Source: Colimorpha sp045597945 (lineage in GTDB: Bacteria > Bacteroidota > Bacteroidia > Bacteroidales > P3). Taken from it: DNA of 44,318 bases. Under the pieces are notes generated by a model, which worked only from the letters and a program-made list of their open reading frames with translations, did not search any database and was not told the origin of the DNA. The DNA lies in NCBI GenBank assembly GCA_045597945.1, contig JAZLLD010000030.1, positions 1-44,318 of the forward strand, read 5' to 3'. Of the stretch, positions 1 to 9,600 are shown in pieces (within the stretch, counting starts at the first letter, position 1; each line of letters begins with the position of its first letter). The position numbers and the translations under genes are program-made.

Positions 1-665
1 TGTGCGCCGGCCAGTTCGCTGTCCAGCATGAAGCGGGTTTCCTCGGGGTTGTAGACCAGGTCGTAGCAGAGGTGTTTTGCCCCTAAGGTATGCAGGTCTG
101 GCCATGGGGGGAGTGCCATGTTGGGGTACATGCCCACGGGAGTGGTGTTGATGATGAGGAACCGATGCCGGGCTTCTTCTGCGGCCTGGCTGTAGGAGAT
201 GGTGCCAGGCTGGCCGTCGGGGGTGCGCGATACGAAAAGGTGTTCTATTCCAAGGCTTTGCAGCGAATGCGCCACGGCCTTGGAAGCGCCGCCGGTGCCG
301 AGAATGAGGGCTGAGGTGTGCCACGGTTGAAGCAGCGGCTTGAGGGTTTGGGCAAAGGCGGGAGCATCGGTGTTGTGGCCGATGAGGCGGCCTTGGCGGA
401 GCTCGACGCAGTTGACTGCGCCGATGGCTGCGGCCTCGGAGTCCAGCTCATCGAGGAAGGGGATGACCAGTTCTTTGTAGGGGATGGTGACGCTGCAACC
501 GCTGAGTCCGGTTTGGTGAAACCATTGGCGGAAATCGCCCAGCTCGGGCAGTTCGTAGAGAGCATATTCGCAGTCGGCGATGCCGCAGTTGGCAAACATC
601 TGGTCGAACCATTGCTTAGACCATGAGTGTTTGAGAGTTTTGCCTATGAGACCATATTTTTTCAT
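1..665 (-). CDS. aroE: Shikimate dehydrogenase (partial, C-terminus off the left edge)
   Basis: NADP-dependent reduction of 3-dehydroshikimate to shikimate in the cytosolic chorismate pathway. About 221 codons are present, running off base 1, so I estimate that some 25 C-terminal residues are missing. Reading from the ATG at 665, the protein begins MKKYGLIGKTLKHSWSK (substrate-binding start). It then shows SVTIPYKE with the catalytic Lys, GHNTDAPAF with the catalytic Asp, the Rossmann loop GTGGASKA, NTTPVGMYP, and YDLVYNPEETRF, all family hallmarks. A -7 promoter element lies only 4 bases before the start codon, so the mRNA may be leaderless. The gene is divergent from the downstream plus-strand operon. 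The identification is firm; only the C-terminus is unseen. Confidence 0.95.
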   Translation of the reverse strand, partial: MKKYGLIGKTLKHSWSKQWFDQMFANCGIADCEYALYELPELGDFRQWFHQTGLSGCSVTIPYKELVIPFLDELDSEAAAIGAVNCVELRQGRLIGHNTDAPAFAQTLKPLLQPWHTSALILGTGGASKAVAHSLQSLGIEHLFVSRTPDGQPGTISYSQAAEEARHRFLIINTTPVGMYPNMALPPWPDLHTLGAKHLCYDLVYNPEETRFMLDSELAGA

Positions 666-669
666 GTTG

Positions 670-677
670 CAAAGATA
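670..677 (-). promoter_or_regulatory. Bacteroidetes -7 element for aroE
   Basis: TATCTTTG on the minus strand matches the Bacteroidetes sigma-ABfr -7 consensus TAnnTTTG exactly. It ends 4 bases before the aroE ATG, which places the expected transcription start at or next to the start codon. No good -33 TTTG is seen at 19-bp spacing. Confidence 0.6.
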
Positions 678-773
678 CGCATTTTTTTTGAATTGGAGAG
701 AATTCATCTGCCGCGAAGCTATAATATTATTTATTCAATTAAAAAAACAAATCAACAAGTCAACATTTTTTCG

Positions 774-795
774 TATCTTTGCAATCCTATATTTG
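774..795 (+). promoter_or_regulatory. Two tandem -7 elements upstream of the EEP-nth-Bat-ABC operon
   Basis: TATCTTTG (774-781) and TATATTTG (788-795) both fit TAnnTTTG, 14 bp apart on the same face. The second ends one base before an ATG at 797 and 7 bases before the ATG at 803. Either box would give a leader of under about 20 bases. A clear -33 element is absent for both. Confidence 0.55.
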
Positions 796-802
796 CATGA
801 GA

Positions 803-1864
803 ATGAAAAAGTTTTTTCGATTTATATTGCTGATAATCAACTTGGCTGCCGTGTCCTTGCTGCTTCTGTCGTCGTTTGCGGGGGCAGTGTCGCCGAGCCG
901 ATTTGTGTGGATTTCAATCCTTAGCTATGCGTTTTTCCCCCTGTTGCTGTGCAATGTGGTGCTGATAATCTTGTGGCTGATGATGAGTCGCTGGGAGTTT
1001 TTGATTTCGGTGGCGGCCATAGCTGTGAGGTTCTCTTTTGTGCCGCTTTTCTTCCAGGTGGGTGGCACGCTGGAAGTGGAACCTGCTGACGATGTGCTGA
1101 AGGTGATGTCGTTCAATACGCATGGCTTCTCGGGCAGGGAAATTATGACTTCGTCTGGCAATGATTCCAGTGTGTTGGATTTTCTAGATATTCTGGATGA
1201 TGAGCAACCCGATGTTATTTGCATGCAGGAGTGTTTCATCAGCAAGCGGAGCAAGGCCGCATTTGAAGAGCGCGGCTATCGCCACCACTATGGTGTGCAT
1301 GGCACTGAGGCCAATTCGCCGGTGGTCATCTATTCCAAGTTGCCGTTTATGAATGTGAACAACATGGACTGTAAGTCAAAGTGTTATGTAGATGTGGAGA
1401 AGAATGGATGCCCGGTGAGGATATGCTCGGTCCACTTGGATTCATATCAGCTGGATGCCGGTGATTTGGAGGAGTTGGAGAAGATTTCGCATGCGCAGGT
1501 GGACAAGAAGTCTGCCAAGAATATTTTAGCAAAGTTCAAGGAGACCTCGCGCATCCACGGCATAGAGTGGAATGAGGATTTGCTGCCTTTGATTGAGAAG
1601 ACCTCGACGCCCATTGTTATTGCTGGCGATTTCAACGATACGCCGGCTTCATACCTCTATCAGCGAGCCACCAAGCTGCTGAAAGATCCATACGTGGAGC
1701 AGGGCAGGGGATTTGGCACCACCTATCATGGTCCATATCCGGCCTATCGTATTGATTATCAGTTGTATGGTGGGAATTTAGAGGCACTTTCGTACCATCG
1801 TGTCAAGACCAATATTTCCGACCATTATCCTATTGTTGTTCAATATAAACTGGCAAGCAAGTGA
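803..1864 (+). CDS. Membrane-anchored endonuclease/exonuclease/phosphatase-family protein
   Basis: 353 aa from ATG 803 (MKKFFRF); an in-frame ATG at 797 adds two residues. The first ~90 residues are three hydrophobic segments, and the catalytic domain follows. Its motifs in order are SFNTHGFSG, the metal-binding Glu in CMQECF, VHLDSYQ, GDFND and the terminal SDHYPIVV, which together define the EEP (DNase I-like) metal-dependent phosphodiesterase fold. The substrate (nucleic acid, sphingolipid or phosphoinositide-type) cannot be told from motifs. It heads a five-gene operon and overlaps nth by 4 bases (GTGA). Neighbourhood with nth could suggest DNA repair, but the membrane anchor argues for another role, so function beyond the family is open. 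Confidence 0.85.
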   Translation: MKKFFRFILLIINLAAVSLLLLSSFAGAVSPSRFVWISILSYAFFPLLLCNVVLIILWLMMSRWEFLISVAAIAVRFSFVPLFFQVGGTLEVEPADDVLKVMSFNTHGFSGREIMTSSGNDSSVLDFLDILDDEQPDVICMQECFISKRSKAAFEERGYRHHYGVHGTEANSPVVIYSKLPFMNVNNMDCKSKCYVDVEKNGCPVRICSVHLDSYQLDAGDLEELEKISHAQVDKKSAKNILAKFKETSRIHGIEWNEDLLPLIEKTSTPIVIAGDFNDTPASYLYQRATKLLKDPYVEQGRGFGTTYHGPYPAYRIDYQLYGGNLEALSYHRVKTNISDHYPIVVQYKLASK

Positions 1865-2499
1865 CTCAGAAACAGCGATATGAGCGGCTGATAGCCTATT
1901 TTGAGGAAGCTCGACCCAATGCCGAGACCGAGCTGCATTTCTCTAGCCCCTATGAGTTGCTGGTGGCCGTGATTTTGTCGGCGCAATGCACTGACAAGCG
2001 AGTGAATATGGTAACGCCGGCCCTTTTTGCGGCTTATCCTACCCCCCAGGCTTTGGCCGGGGCCGCGGCGGAGGAAGTGTTCGGCTATATCTCCTCAATC
2101 TCTTATCCTAATAATAAGAGCAAGCATCTGGTGGGCATGGCGCAGAAGCTGGTGGCCGATTTCGATGGCGAGGTGCCTAGCGATATTGATGAATTGCAGA
2201 CACTTCCGGGTGTGGGTCGCAAGACGGCCAATGTCATCGCCTCGGTGGTCTTCAATCTGCCTGCGCTGGCGGTGGACACCCATGTTTTCAGGGTGGCAAA
2301 CCGCATTGGGCTGACCAAGAACAGCAAGACACCGTTGCAGACTGAGCGCACCCTGGTGAGCCACATTCCTCTAGAAAAAATCCCTATTGCCCATCATTGG
2401 CTGATTCTTCACGGCCGGTATGTCTGCCAGGCCCGCAAGCCGCATTGCGCCGAGTGCGGAATCGCAGATATCTGCCAGTATTTCAATTCAAAAAAGTAA
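1861..2499 (+). CDS. nth: Endonuclease III (DNA glycosylase/AP lyase)
   Basis: 212 aa, the usual length. It excises oxidised pyrimidines and cleaves the abasic site in base excision repair. The helix-hairpin-helix LPGVGRKTANV carries the catalytic Lys at residue 121, and VDTHVFRV supplies the catalytic Asp at 139. The C-terminal C-x6-C-x2-C-x5-C pattern (CQARKPHCAECGIADIC) is the [4Fe-4S] cluster loop. The start is GTG at 1861, overlapping the stop of the EEP gene as GTGA, which suggests translational coupling. The next gene starts 3 bases after its stop, so it is clearly in the operon. Confidence 0.97.
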   Translation: MTQKQRYERLIAYFEEARPNAETELHFSSPYELLVAVILSAQCTDKRVNMVTPALFAAYPTPQALAGAAAEEVFGYISSISYPNNKSKHLVGMAQKLVADFDGEVPSDIDELQTLPGVGRKTANVIASVVFNLPALAVDTHVFRVANRIGLTKNSKTPLQTERTLVSHIPLEKIPIAHHWLILHGRYVCQARKPHCAECGIADICQYFNSKK

Positions 2500-2502
2500 G
2501 TT

Positions 2503-4551
2503 ATGCTCACCGCTCCGCTTTTTCTCATAGGCCTTGTGGCTGTTGGCATTCCGATAGCGATTCACCTGCTGCAGCTGCGCCGCTATCGCAAAGTGTATTT
2601 CAGCAATGTGGATATGCTTGATGCCTTGCAGAGTCAAAACCGCAAGCAGCAGAATTTGCGCCGCCGATTGATTTTGGCGGCCCGCATCCTGGCCATTGTA
2701 TTTCTTGTGCTGGCATTCTGCCAGCCGGTCATTCCCAACCGCCATGCCCAGATGCAGACTGGGAACACGGTGGTGAGCGTGTATGTCGACAATTCCTATA
2801 GCATGGAGTGCGGTGGAGTTGACGGCAGCCTGATGGAGTCGGCCAAGGCCAAGGCGCGGGAGATTGCCGATGCCTATCGCCCTGGCGATTTGTTCCAGCT
2901 GATCACTAACGATATGAACGGGGCTCAGTTCCATTGGCTTAGCCGTCAGGATTTCTTGGATGCGGTCGATGCCCTCCAAGTGACTTCTGTCACCACGCCT
3001 TTGTCGGCTATTGCCAGCCGGCAGAACCAGTTTTTGCATTCCGCCACGGCGGCCAACCGCCATGCCTATATCATCAGCGATTTTCAGTGCGCTACTGCCG
3101 ATATTGATAATTATCCTGCCGATAGTCTTATCTCGGTCACCTTTCTGCCTTTGGGTGGCACGCAGGTGGACAACCTCTATATCGATAGCCTTTCTTTTGA
3201 TGCCCCAGCCTATTATCCGGGAGCTGCTGTGAGGACGCAAGTGACTGTTACTAACCGCGGTAGCAAGGCTGTGGAGAAGTTGCCGTTGCGCTTGTTTGTT
3301 GCCGATAAGCAGCAGGCATTGGCCACGGTGGATGTGCCAGCCCATGGATCAGCCTCGGCGCAGATGGTGTTCACGCTGTCGTCGGCTGGAGTTGTGCAGG
3401 GGTATGTGGAGACCACCGACTATCCGATTACTTTTGATGACCGTTTGTATTTCACCCTCACCGTGCAGGGTCTTCTGCCCATGCTGGTGGTGAGTGGTGG
3501 CGAGGAAAATCCTTATATTAAGCGACTTTTTGCCACCGACTCCTTGGTGCAGTACCATCAGTCGGCGGTGGGTAGTGTTGACTATGCGAGTCTGCCTAAG
3601 CATACTTTTATTGTGCTGGACCAGCTGCGCAGTATCACAACCGGGTTGGGGACAACGCTTTCGCAGTTCCTCCAGCAGGGCGGTTCGCTGCTGGTGATTC
3701 CTCCGGTTGATGCCGATGAACTGTCGTATAATCAGTTTCTTGCATCAGTTCATGCACCAACACTGTCGGGGTGGAAGGCCAAAGCTAGCCGAGCCGCTCA
3801 GGTGGCGCAGTCGCATCCGCTCTATCGGGGTGTGTTTCAAGGACAGAATACTGATGTGGAATTGCCCGAGTTCAAGGGATTCCATAGTATGAAGCTGACT
3901 TCCAGCACTGTTGCGCAGCCGGTTATCACTATGGCCGATGGGTCGCCATTGCTTGTGGACCTGCCCGTGGGGTCGGGCCGGATGTACCTCATGGCATCGC
4001 CCTTCCTGCCGCAGTACACCAATTTTGTGAGCCAGGCGCTCTTCGTGCCAACAGTTTATAATATGGCCTTGTTTAGTGTGCCTTCGCCGATGCCGTATCA
4101 TCAGTTGTCGTCAACCGATCCAATTCTTTTGCCGGCTGATTTTGAAGGGGTTGAAGCACCGCATCTGTTGAATGCCGACGGCTCGGTGGACCTTATTCCG
4201 GATGTTCGCCGTCAAGGGTCCGGATGGTGCTTGCTGCCTCATGGCCAGTTGGTTGAGGCCGGAAACTATCGCCTCCAACCCTCAGGAGCTGGGTTGTCGT
4301 TCAACTATAGCCGCTTGGAGTCTGACCTCACGTTTTATACTCCAGACCAGTTGCGAGCACGTCTGCGTGGCGTGCTGGATGGCAGCCCGCAGGTTGTGGC
4401 TTCGCCATCCAAGTCGATGACCGAGTACATTCGCCAGCACACCCAGGGGACACCTTTGTGGCGCTGGTGCTTGTTGCTGGCGTTGTGCTTCCTCCTGGCC
4501 GAAATATTGCTTATCCGTTTTTACCGTAATAGAAATGCTGCAAGTCAATAA
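2503..4551 (+). CDS. BatA-like membrane protein with vWA and GATase-like domains
   Basis: 682 aa. The N-terminus (two hydrophobic segments, about 2-20 and 55-78, flanking an arginine-rich stretch with LLQLRRYRKVYFSNV) is the BatA/aerotolerance-regulator N-terminal domain. A von Willebrand A domain follows with a MIDAS motif D-N-S-Y-S at residue 96 and a later IISDF. A middle segment with LLPMLVVSGG and FIVLDQL resembles the class I glutamine-amidotransferase-like fold found in this family. A final transmembrane helix lies near 655-675. Bat-type proteins are inner-membrane proteins usually linked to MoxR ATPases and envelope stress. Here no MoxR is adjacent, and the gene instead overlaps an ABC exporter by 17 bases. 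The exact role is unknown. Confidence 0.85.
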   Translation: MLTAPLFLIGLVAVGIPIAIHLLQLRRYRKVYFSNVDMLDALQSQNRKQQNLRRRLILAARILAIVFLVLAFCQPVIPNRHAQMQTGNTVVSVYVDNSYSMECGGVDGSLMESAKAKAREIADAYRPGDLFQLITNDMNGAQFHWLSRQDFLDAVDALQVTSVTTPLSAIASRQNQFLHSATAANRHAYIISDFQCATADIDNYPADSLISVTFLPLGGTQVDNLYIDSLSFDAPAYYPGAAVRTQVTVTNRGSKAVEKLPLRLFVADKQQALATVDVPAHGSASAQMVFTLSSAGVVQGYVETTDYPITFDDRLYFTLTVQGLLPMLVVSGGEENPYIKRLFATDSLVQYHQSAVGSVDYASLPKHTFIVLDQLRSITTGLGTTLSQFLQQGGSLLVIPPVDADELSYNQFLASVHAPTLSGWKAKASRAAQVAQSHPLYRGVFQGQNTDVELPEFKGFHSMKLTSSTVAQPVITMADGSPLLVDLPVGSGRMYLMASPFLPQYTNFVSQALFVPTVYNMALFSVPSPMPYHQLSSTDPILLPADFEGVEAPHLLNADGSVDLIPDVRRQGSGWCLLPHGQLVEAGNYRLQPSGAGLSFNYSRLESDLTFYTPDQLRARLRGVLDGSPQVVASPSKSMTEYIRQHTQGTPLWRWCLLLALCFLLAEILLIRFYRNRNAASQ

Positions 4552-5245
4552 TATAACTAAATCTTTCTCTGGCTATCGCGCACTCCAGGATGTAAGCTTG
4601 CATGTGCGCAGAGGCTCAATCTTTGGCCTTTTGGGACCGAATGGTGCCGGTAAGACCACTCTGATCAGGGTCATTAACCAGATTATCAAGCCGGATAGCG
4701 GCACGCTTCTTTTTGATGGACACGAGATGACGCAGGCTGATGTGTCGCAGGTGGGCTATCTGCCTGAAGAACGTGGGCTTTACAAAAAGATGAAGGTGGG
4801 GGAGCAGGCTGTCTATCTTGCTCGGCTGAAAGGTCTGGATAAGTCTACGGCAGAGCATCGGTTGCATGAGTGGTTTGATAGGCTGGGAATTGATTCGTGG
4901 TGGAACCGCCGAGTGGAAGAATTGTCGAAGGGAATGCAGCAGAAGGTGCAGTTTGTTGTCACCGTACTGCATGAGCCCCAGTTGCTTATACTGGATGAGC
5001 CGTTTAGCGGTTTTGACCCCGTGAATGCCGATTTGCTGAAGCGCGAGATTTTGCGCCTGCGCGACCGGGGCGCTACCGTGATTTTTTCCACCCATAATAT
5101 GGCATCGGCGCAGTTTCTCTGCGACGATATTGCCTTGATTAATCATTCTCAAGTTGTCCTTTCCGGTTCGCTGCAAGAGATTCTCGGCCAGCATCCGGGA
5201 CAGGATTTGGATCAAATTTTTATTGATACTGTCAACCATGAATAA
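4535..5245 (+). CDS. ABC transporter ATP-binding protein (NatA-like)
   Basis: 236 aa ATPase of an ABC-2 type exporter. It has Walker A GPNGAGKTT near residue 35, a Q-loop region before YLPEERGLY, Walker B LLILDEPFSGFDP and the H-loop in STHNM. The signature is LSKGMQQK rather than the usual LSGGQ, a substitution common in NatA-type proteins. The ATG at 4535 lies inside the end of the Bat-like gene, and the stop overlaps the permease start by 8 bases, so the three genes are translationally coupled. It presumably energises the permease encoded next. The substrate (Na+ in NatAB, or others) cannot be decided from sequence. Confidence 0.92.
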   Translation: MLQVNNITKSFSGYRALQDVSLHVRRGSIFGLLGPNGAGKTTLIRVINQIIKPDSGTLLFDGHEMTQADVSQVGYLPEERGLYKKMKVGEQAVYLARLKGLDKSTAEHRLHEWFDRLGIDSWWNRRVEELSKGMQQKVQFVVTVLHEPQLLILDEPFSGFDPVNADLLKREILRLRDRGATVIFSTHNMASAQFLCDDIALINHSQVVLSGSLQEILGQHPGQDLDQIFIDTVNHE

Positions 5246-6602
5246 GATACTGCTAGTTGTTCAGCGCGAATATCTTACACGCGTTCGAAAACCCTCCTTT
5301 TGGCTGCTGACCATTGTGGTGCCGGTGCTGCTGGCAGCTGTGTATTCTGTGCCCATCCTCCTGGCTTCGCGGCCGTTGGAGCGAGCTCATGTATTGGTGG
5401 TTGACGACAGCGGTCTTTTCCAGGGTCAGTTCCGCTCTGGCAGAGATGTGTGCTATTATCCGGCCGGCAGTCTCGACTATGCCCAGCGCCAACTTGCTGA
5501 GCATGACTCACTTTCGGCGATTGTCTATATTCCCGCAAGAGAGACCTCGATACCGCAGGATGCGTTTTTGTTGTATCAGTCAGAATTGCCGCCGCTTGCA
5601 GTTCAGGACGATGTGCATAAACAGTTGCAACAGATATTGTTGGCTACGATAATGCTGGATGTTCATGGCATTACTCCTGACGACTATGCCATGCTAACCT
5701 CTACCAGTATTCGTCTGCGGACGCAGGACATCCAGACTGGCCGTGATGGCTATTTGAGAATCAAATTGGTTGTTGGTTTCTTGTTGGCCCTCTTGGTCTT
5801 TATTTCGGTATTTATGTTTGGCTCGCAGGTGATGAAAGGTGTTGTGGAAGAGAAATCTAGCCGCATTGTTGAGGTTATTGTCTCTTCGGTTAAACCGTTT
5901 CAGCTTATGATGGGCAAAGTGGTTGGTATTGCATTGGTTGGCCTCACTCAGTTTGCTTTGTGGGTGTTGCTTTCCGGCATTGCCGTTGCGGGAATGCGCA
6001 TCTCTAATGATGCACTTTTCCAGCAAGCGGAAAGCCGCCATGTCAGTCAGATTGCCACCAAGGGAGTAGAGGCTACTTCACAATACCAAACTGCTCGGTA
6101 TCAAGCTGCTCAGTATGAACAAGGCCAAGGCATTGACCATCAGATTCAAGACTTGATAGAGGGTCTTTCCAGTATTAGATTCGGACTGATTCTGGCCATG
6201 TTCCTTTTCTATTTCTTGTTTGGTTATTTGCTGTATGCAACTTTCTTCGCCGCTGCCGGTTCTTTGGTGGATTCCGACACTGATTCACAACCGTTTACGC
6301 TGCCTATCACCATACCGTTGTTGTTGTCTATATTGCTGCTGCCGGCCATGATAAATGCGCCTTCGGGTGCTTTGAGCACATGGCTTTCGATCATTCCTTT
6401 CACATCGCCTGTGGCAATGCTTTTCCGCATTCCTTTTGGTGTTCCGGTTTGGCAGGTGGTGCTCTCGGTGGGGCTGCTTTTGGCAGTGTTCCCTGTTTGT
6501 GTGTGGTTGGCGGCAAAAATCTATCGTGCCTCCATTCTGCGCTATGGGCAGACGGCCACTTGGCTTGACGTGTTTAAGATTTTTAAGAAAGGCGAGAAAT
6601 AG
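5238..6602 (+). CDS. ABC-2 type transporter permease (NatB-like)
   Basis: 454 aa from ATG 5238 (MNKILLVVQREYLTRVRKPSFW), the conserved NatB-type opening. The longer upstream reading frame is only read-through of the ATPase gene. One transmembrane segment near the N-terminus is followed by an extracytoplasmic domain of roughly 130 residues. Five or so membrane spans come next, including the characteristic GVVEEKSSRIVEVIVSSVKP cytoplasmic motif. This is the ABC2_membrane_3 architecture. Its 3' end overlaps the convergent nuclease-helicase gene by 20 bases, with no room for a separate terminator. Confidence 0.92.
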   Translation: MNKILLVVQREYLTRVRKPSFWLLTIVVPVLLAAVYSVPILLASRPLERAHVLVVDDSGLFQGQFRSGRDVCYYPAGSLDYAQRQLAEHDSLSAIVYIPARETSIPQDAFLLYQSELPPLAVQDDVHKQLQQILLATIMLDVHGITPDDYAMLTSTSIRLRTQDIQTGRDGYLRIKLVVGFLLALLVFISVFMFGSQVMKGVVEEKSSRIVEVIVSSVKPFQLMMGKVVGIALVGLTQFALWVLLSGIAVAGMRISNDALFQQAESRHVSQIATKGVEATSQYQTARYQAAQYEQGQGIDHQIQDLIEGLSSIRFGLILAMFLFYFLFGYLLYATFFAAAGSLVDSDTDSQPFTLPITIPLLLSILLLPAMINAPSGALSTWLSIIPFTSPVAMLFRIPFGVPVWQVVLSVGLLLAVFPVCVWLAAKIYRASILRYGQTATWLDVFKIFKKGEK

Positions 6603-9600
6603 CGAAGTTGTTTTGGCAATAGTCATCCTTGCCGATTTCGAAATAGGAGTGGTGCGCCTGCATGTATTTGATTAAGTCGGCAAATACCTTGTTCTGTTTC
6701 AAAATGTTGGGCTCTCCTATCAGCAAAAGGTGCAGTCGGGCGCGGGTCATGGCAACATTGAGTTTGCGGTCAATAATGCGACCGTCCTCAACGAAAGAAC
6801 TGCCGGACAAGAATGTCAGCTGGTAGGCTTCGGTCACGGTGAAGCCATAGATGATATAGTCGCGCTGGCTGCCTTGGTATCTCTCCACCGTGTCGATAGT
6901 GATTTCGTGCAGAACCTCGATTCCGTAGCGGTCTATGGCGTTGCGGATGGTGGCGATCTGGTTGCGATAAGGCACAATCACACCCACAGTCTGGGCTGGG
7001 TCAAAATCCTTTTGGTTCAGCCTGTATATCTGAACCACCGTGGCTGCAATCATTTCGGCCTCAATAGGATTGCTCTTGCCGGAGCTGGGCAGCGCGGGGC
7101 GTTCTGAGGTAACGAAAGCCATGCGCCTTGAGGTCAGCAAGGCGGCAATACCGTTGTCGGCTGCCGGCTGGCAGGGTAGCACCTGGTGGGGGAGCGGCAC
7201 GACACCCAACTTATTGTCGTAGAAAGCGCAGCTGGCATAGTCGGCGATATCGCCATGCATGCGGCCTTGCTTGCTGAGCATGAACACATACTGCGGGTCG
7301 TAGTCTTTCCCCTGCTTGAAAAAATTCAGCATGCGTTCGAATAATGATAACCGACAGTTTGTCAGGTGGATGGCTTGCAACTCGGGCTCTGTGACCATAG
7401 AGTCGGTGGCGTCCTGGCAAACCACGGCGGGCAGCTGTTTGTGGTCGCCAATCAGCACCCAGCGTTTGATGGCAGGCTCCTTGCCATATTTAGTCGAAAA
7501 GAGTCCTACCAGATGAGGCTCAAGGATTTGCGAAGCCTCGTCGACGATGGCCAGGTTGAACTGTTTCAGGCGGAACAAATTGGCATGGGAATTCATCGTG
7601 GTCGTGGTGGCGCAGAACACCCTTGTGCGGGCTACGAGCGACCGCACCTCTTGCTCGCTGCACATTGCTTCCACCTTGTGCGAAAGGAGGTTTGCGTGGT
7701 AGCGTTTCTCGCAACTCAGTTCCGAGCCAATGCGTACAAAATCAATTCCTTCCTCAACCAGCTTGCTGCAAATCTCGTCAACGGCGCGATTGGTATAGCT
7801 CAGGAGCAGAATGTTGGTGTCGGGTTCAAGCAACTCCTCTTTCAGTAAGTTGAGCATGCCGAAAGACGTCTTGCCGGTGCCTGGAGGTCCGATGATCAGG
7901 AACAACTCTCGCGATTGTTTGGCGCTCAGCACCAGTTGGTTAAAACCGCCGTAGTCTCCTTTGATTGTCACGCTCGAGTCCACCTTGGGTTTGCGTTGGC
8001 ACAACAGCAGGTCGCGCTGCTCCTTGGGGGCGGAAAGCATGCTGTGCAGCGCTCCGTAGAGTCGTGCCGTAGAAGACTCAAACATATCGTGTTCGATAGC
8101 CCAGCGATAACCTTCGGGGCGGACAAACACCTGTGGGTTGGTCTGTGGGAAAGTCAGCGCAATGTCCACGCCCTCCGGAGTGATATCGCATAATTGGGCA
8201 CGGGTTACCATCTGCTGGCAAGGCTCGGGTTGCTGGCCCTCGATGTATGGGTAAAGAATCACAATGTCGCCACGGCGGAAATTGGAGGTGTCGTGGGTTT
8301 TGACCTCTTGGAAATTCAGTTTGATGCCTACCACGGCGTTGTCCTCGATAATGCACTGGTCGATAGTAAGTTGGTCGTAGAGGTTGCCGGCGGCCAATTT
8401 GGTTTCTCTGCCATCGAGCCAATGCCCGGCAAAGCCACTTTCGTCGTGACTTTGGTTGCCGATTTTGGACAGCTGGTGCTCTCGTTGCACAAATCTCATC
8501 ATGCGCAGAAAATAAGCGCGTTCCAGCGGCGAAGCCTGGTGGATGGGGGTGAGGATTTCATCCAGTTCGGGTTTGGTCCAACCATCCCAGAGTCTTCCTT
8601 TTGCTCCTTTGCGGTTCAATATCTCAGGGGTGAGTCGGCTGAGAATGTCGAACCCATTTTCGGCATACGACATCTCGCTCCAAGCCAGTTGGTTGCGCAA
8701 TTTTATTGCCCGCAGAAGCAAGTCGGGCGACTGCGCGGTGGCTTGCAGACCTTTGGCATATTTGGAATAGAGCAGCATTACCTGTTGCTGACGGTCGAAA
8801 CGCCTATATTCGTAGGTCAGTACAGCGCGGTAAAGGATAAGCTGAACCCAGTGTTTCTCTTGTGCCACAGGCACTTGCGGGTCGGTGGCTCGGGGATTGT
8901 AGGCCCCTTTGCCCGATTTCTGCTCAATGATGAGGCTTTTGCCGGAGGAGTCCTCCCAGTAGAAGTCCATACGGCCTTGAAGACCAAGGGATTTGCTGAA
9001 GAATGAAGGCTCGAGAACCACCTTGTCGGGGCTGTAGTCCTTGATGGTCTGCGGCAACACCTGGCCAATCAGGTTGTGGATGTTGGCCAATTGCTCCTTG
9101 GCGCTCTCCTTGAATGCTTCCTCCAGCGAAGGCGACCCCAAATCGGGACAAGAGGCAATGGATAAAGCGTTGCTCCGCAAGAAGTTGTCGTAGCTCTCTT
9201 TAAGGCTGACCCGGCGGTGATGGACAGTGTCGTCGAGGTATTGGCCGGCTAGGTTACCCAGGTGGATATGTCGTGTGTTGGGCTGAGGCTTCAGCAGGTT
9301 GACAAGGTGGACCAAGGGCGATTCGGCATAGGTCTCAAAGCAACTGGCCACAGTGGTGATATTAATCAGATAGTCAGGCTCATAGATGATTAATTCGGGC
9401 ATACATACGCCGTCTTCCATGCGGACGCGGAGCAGGTTCAGCACGCATCCTTGGCTGAGCAAATCGGCCAGATAGCTCCAATCACCAATACCTTCGCGGG
9501 TAAGATAATGGTTCTGAGTGCTGTAGCAAATTTTTATGCTGGAAGACTCGGCTTCTTCGGTGGCATAAATATATTGGTCGTCCCATTCGTCAACAAGACA

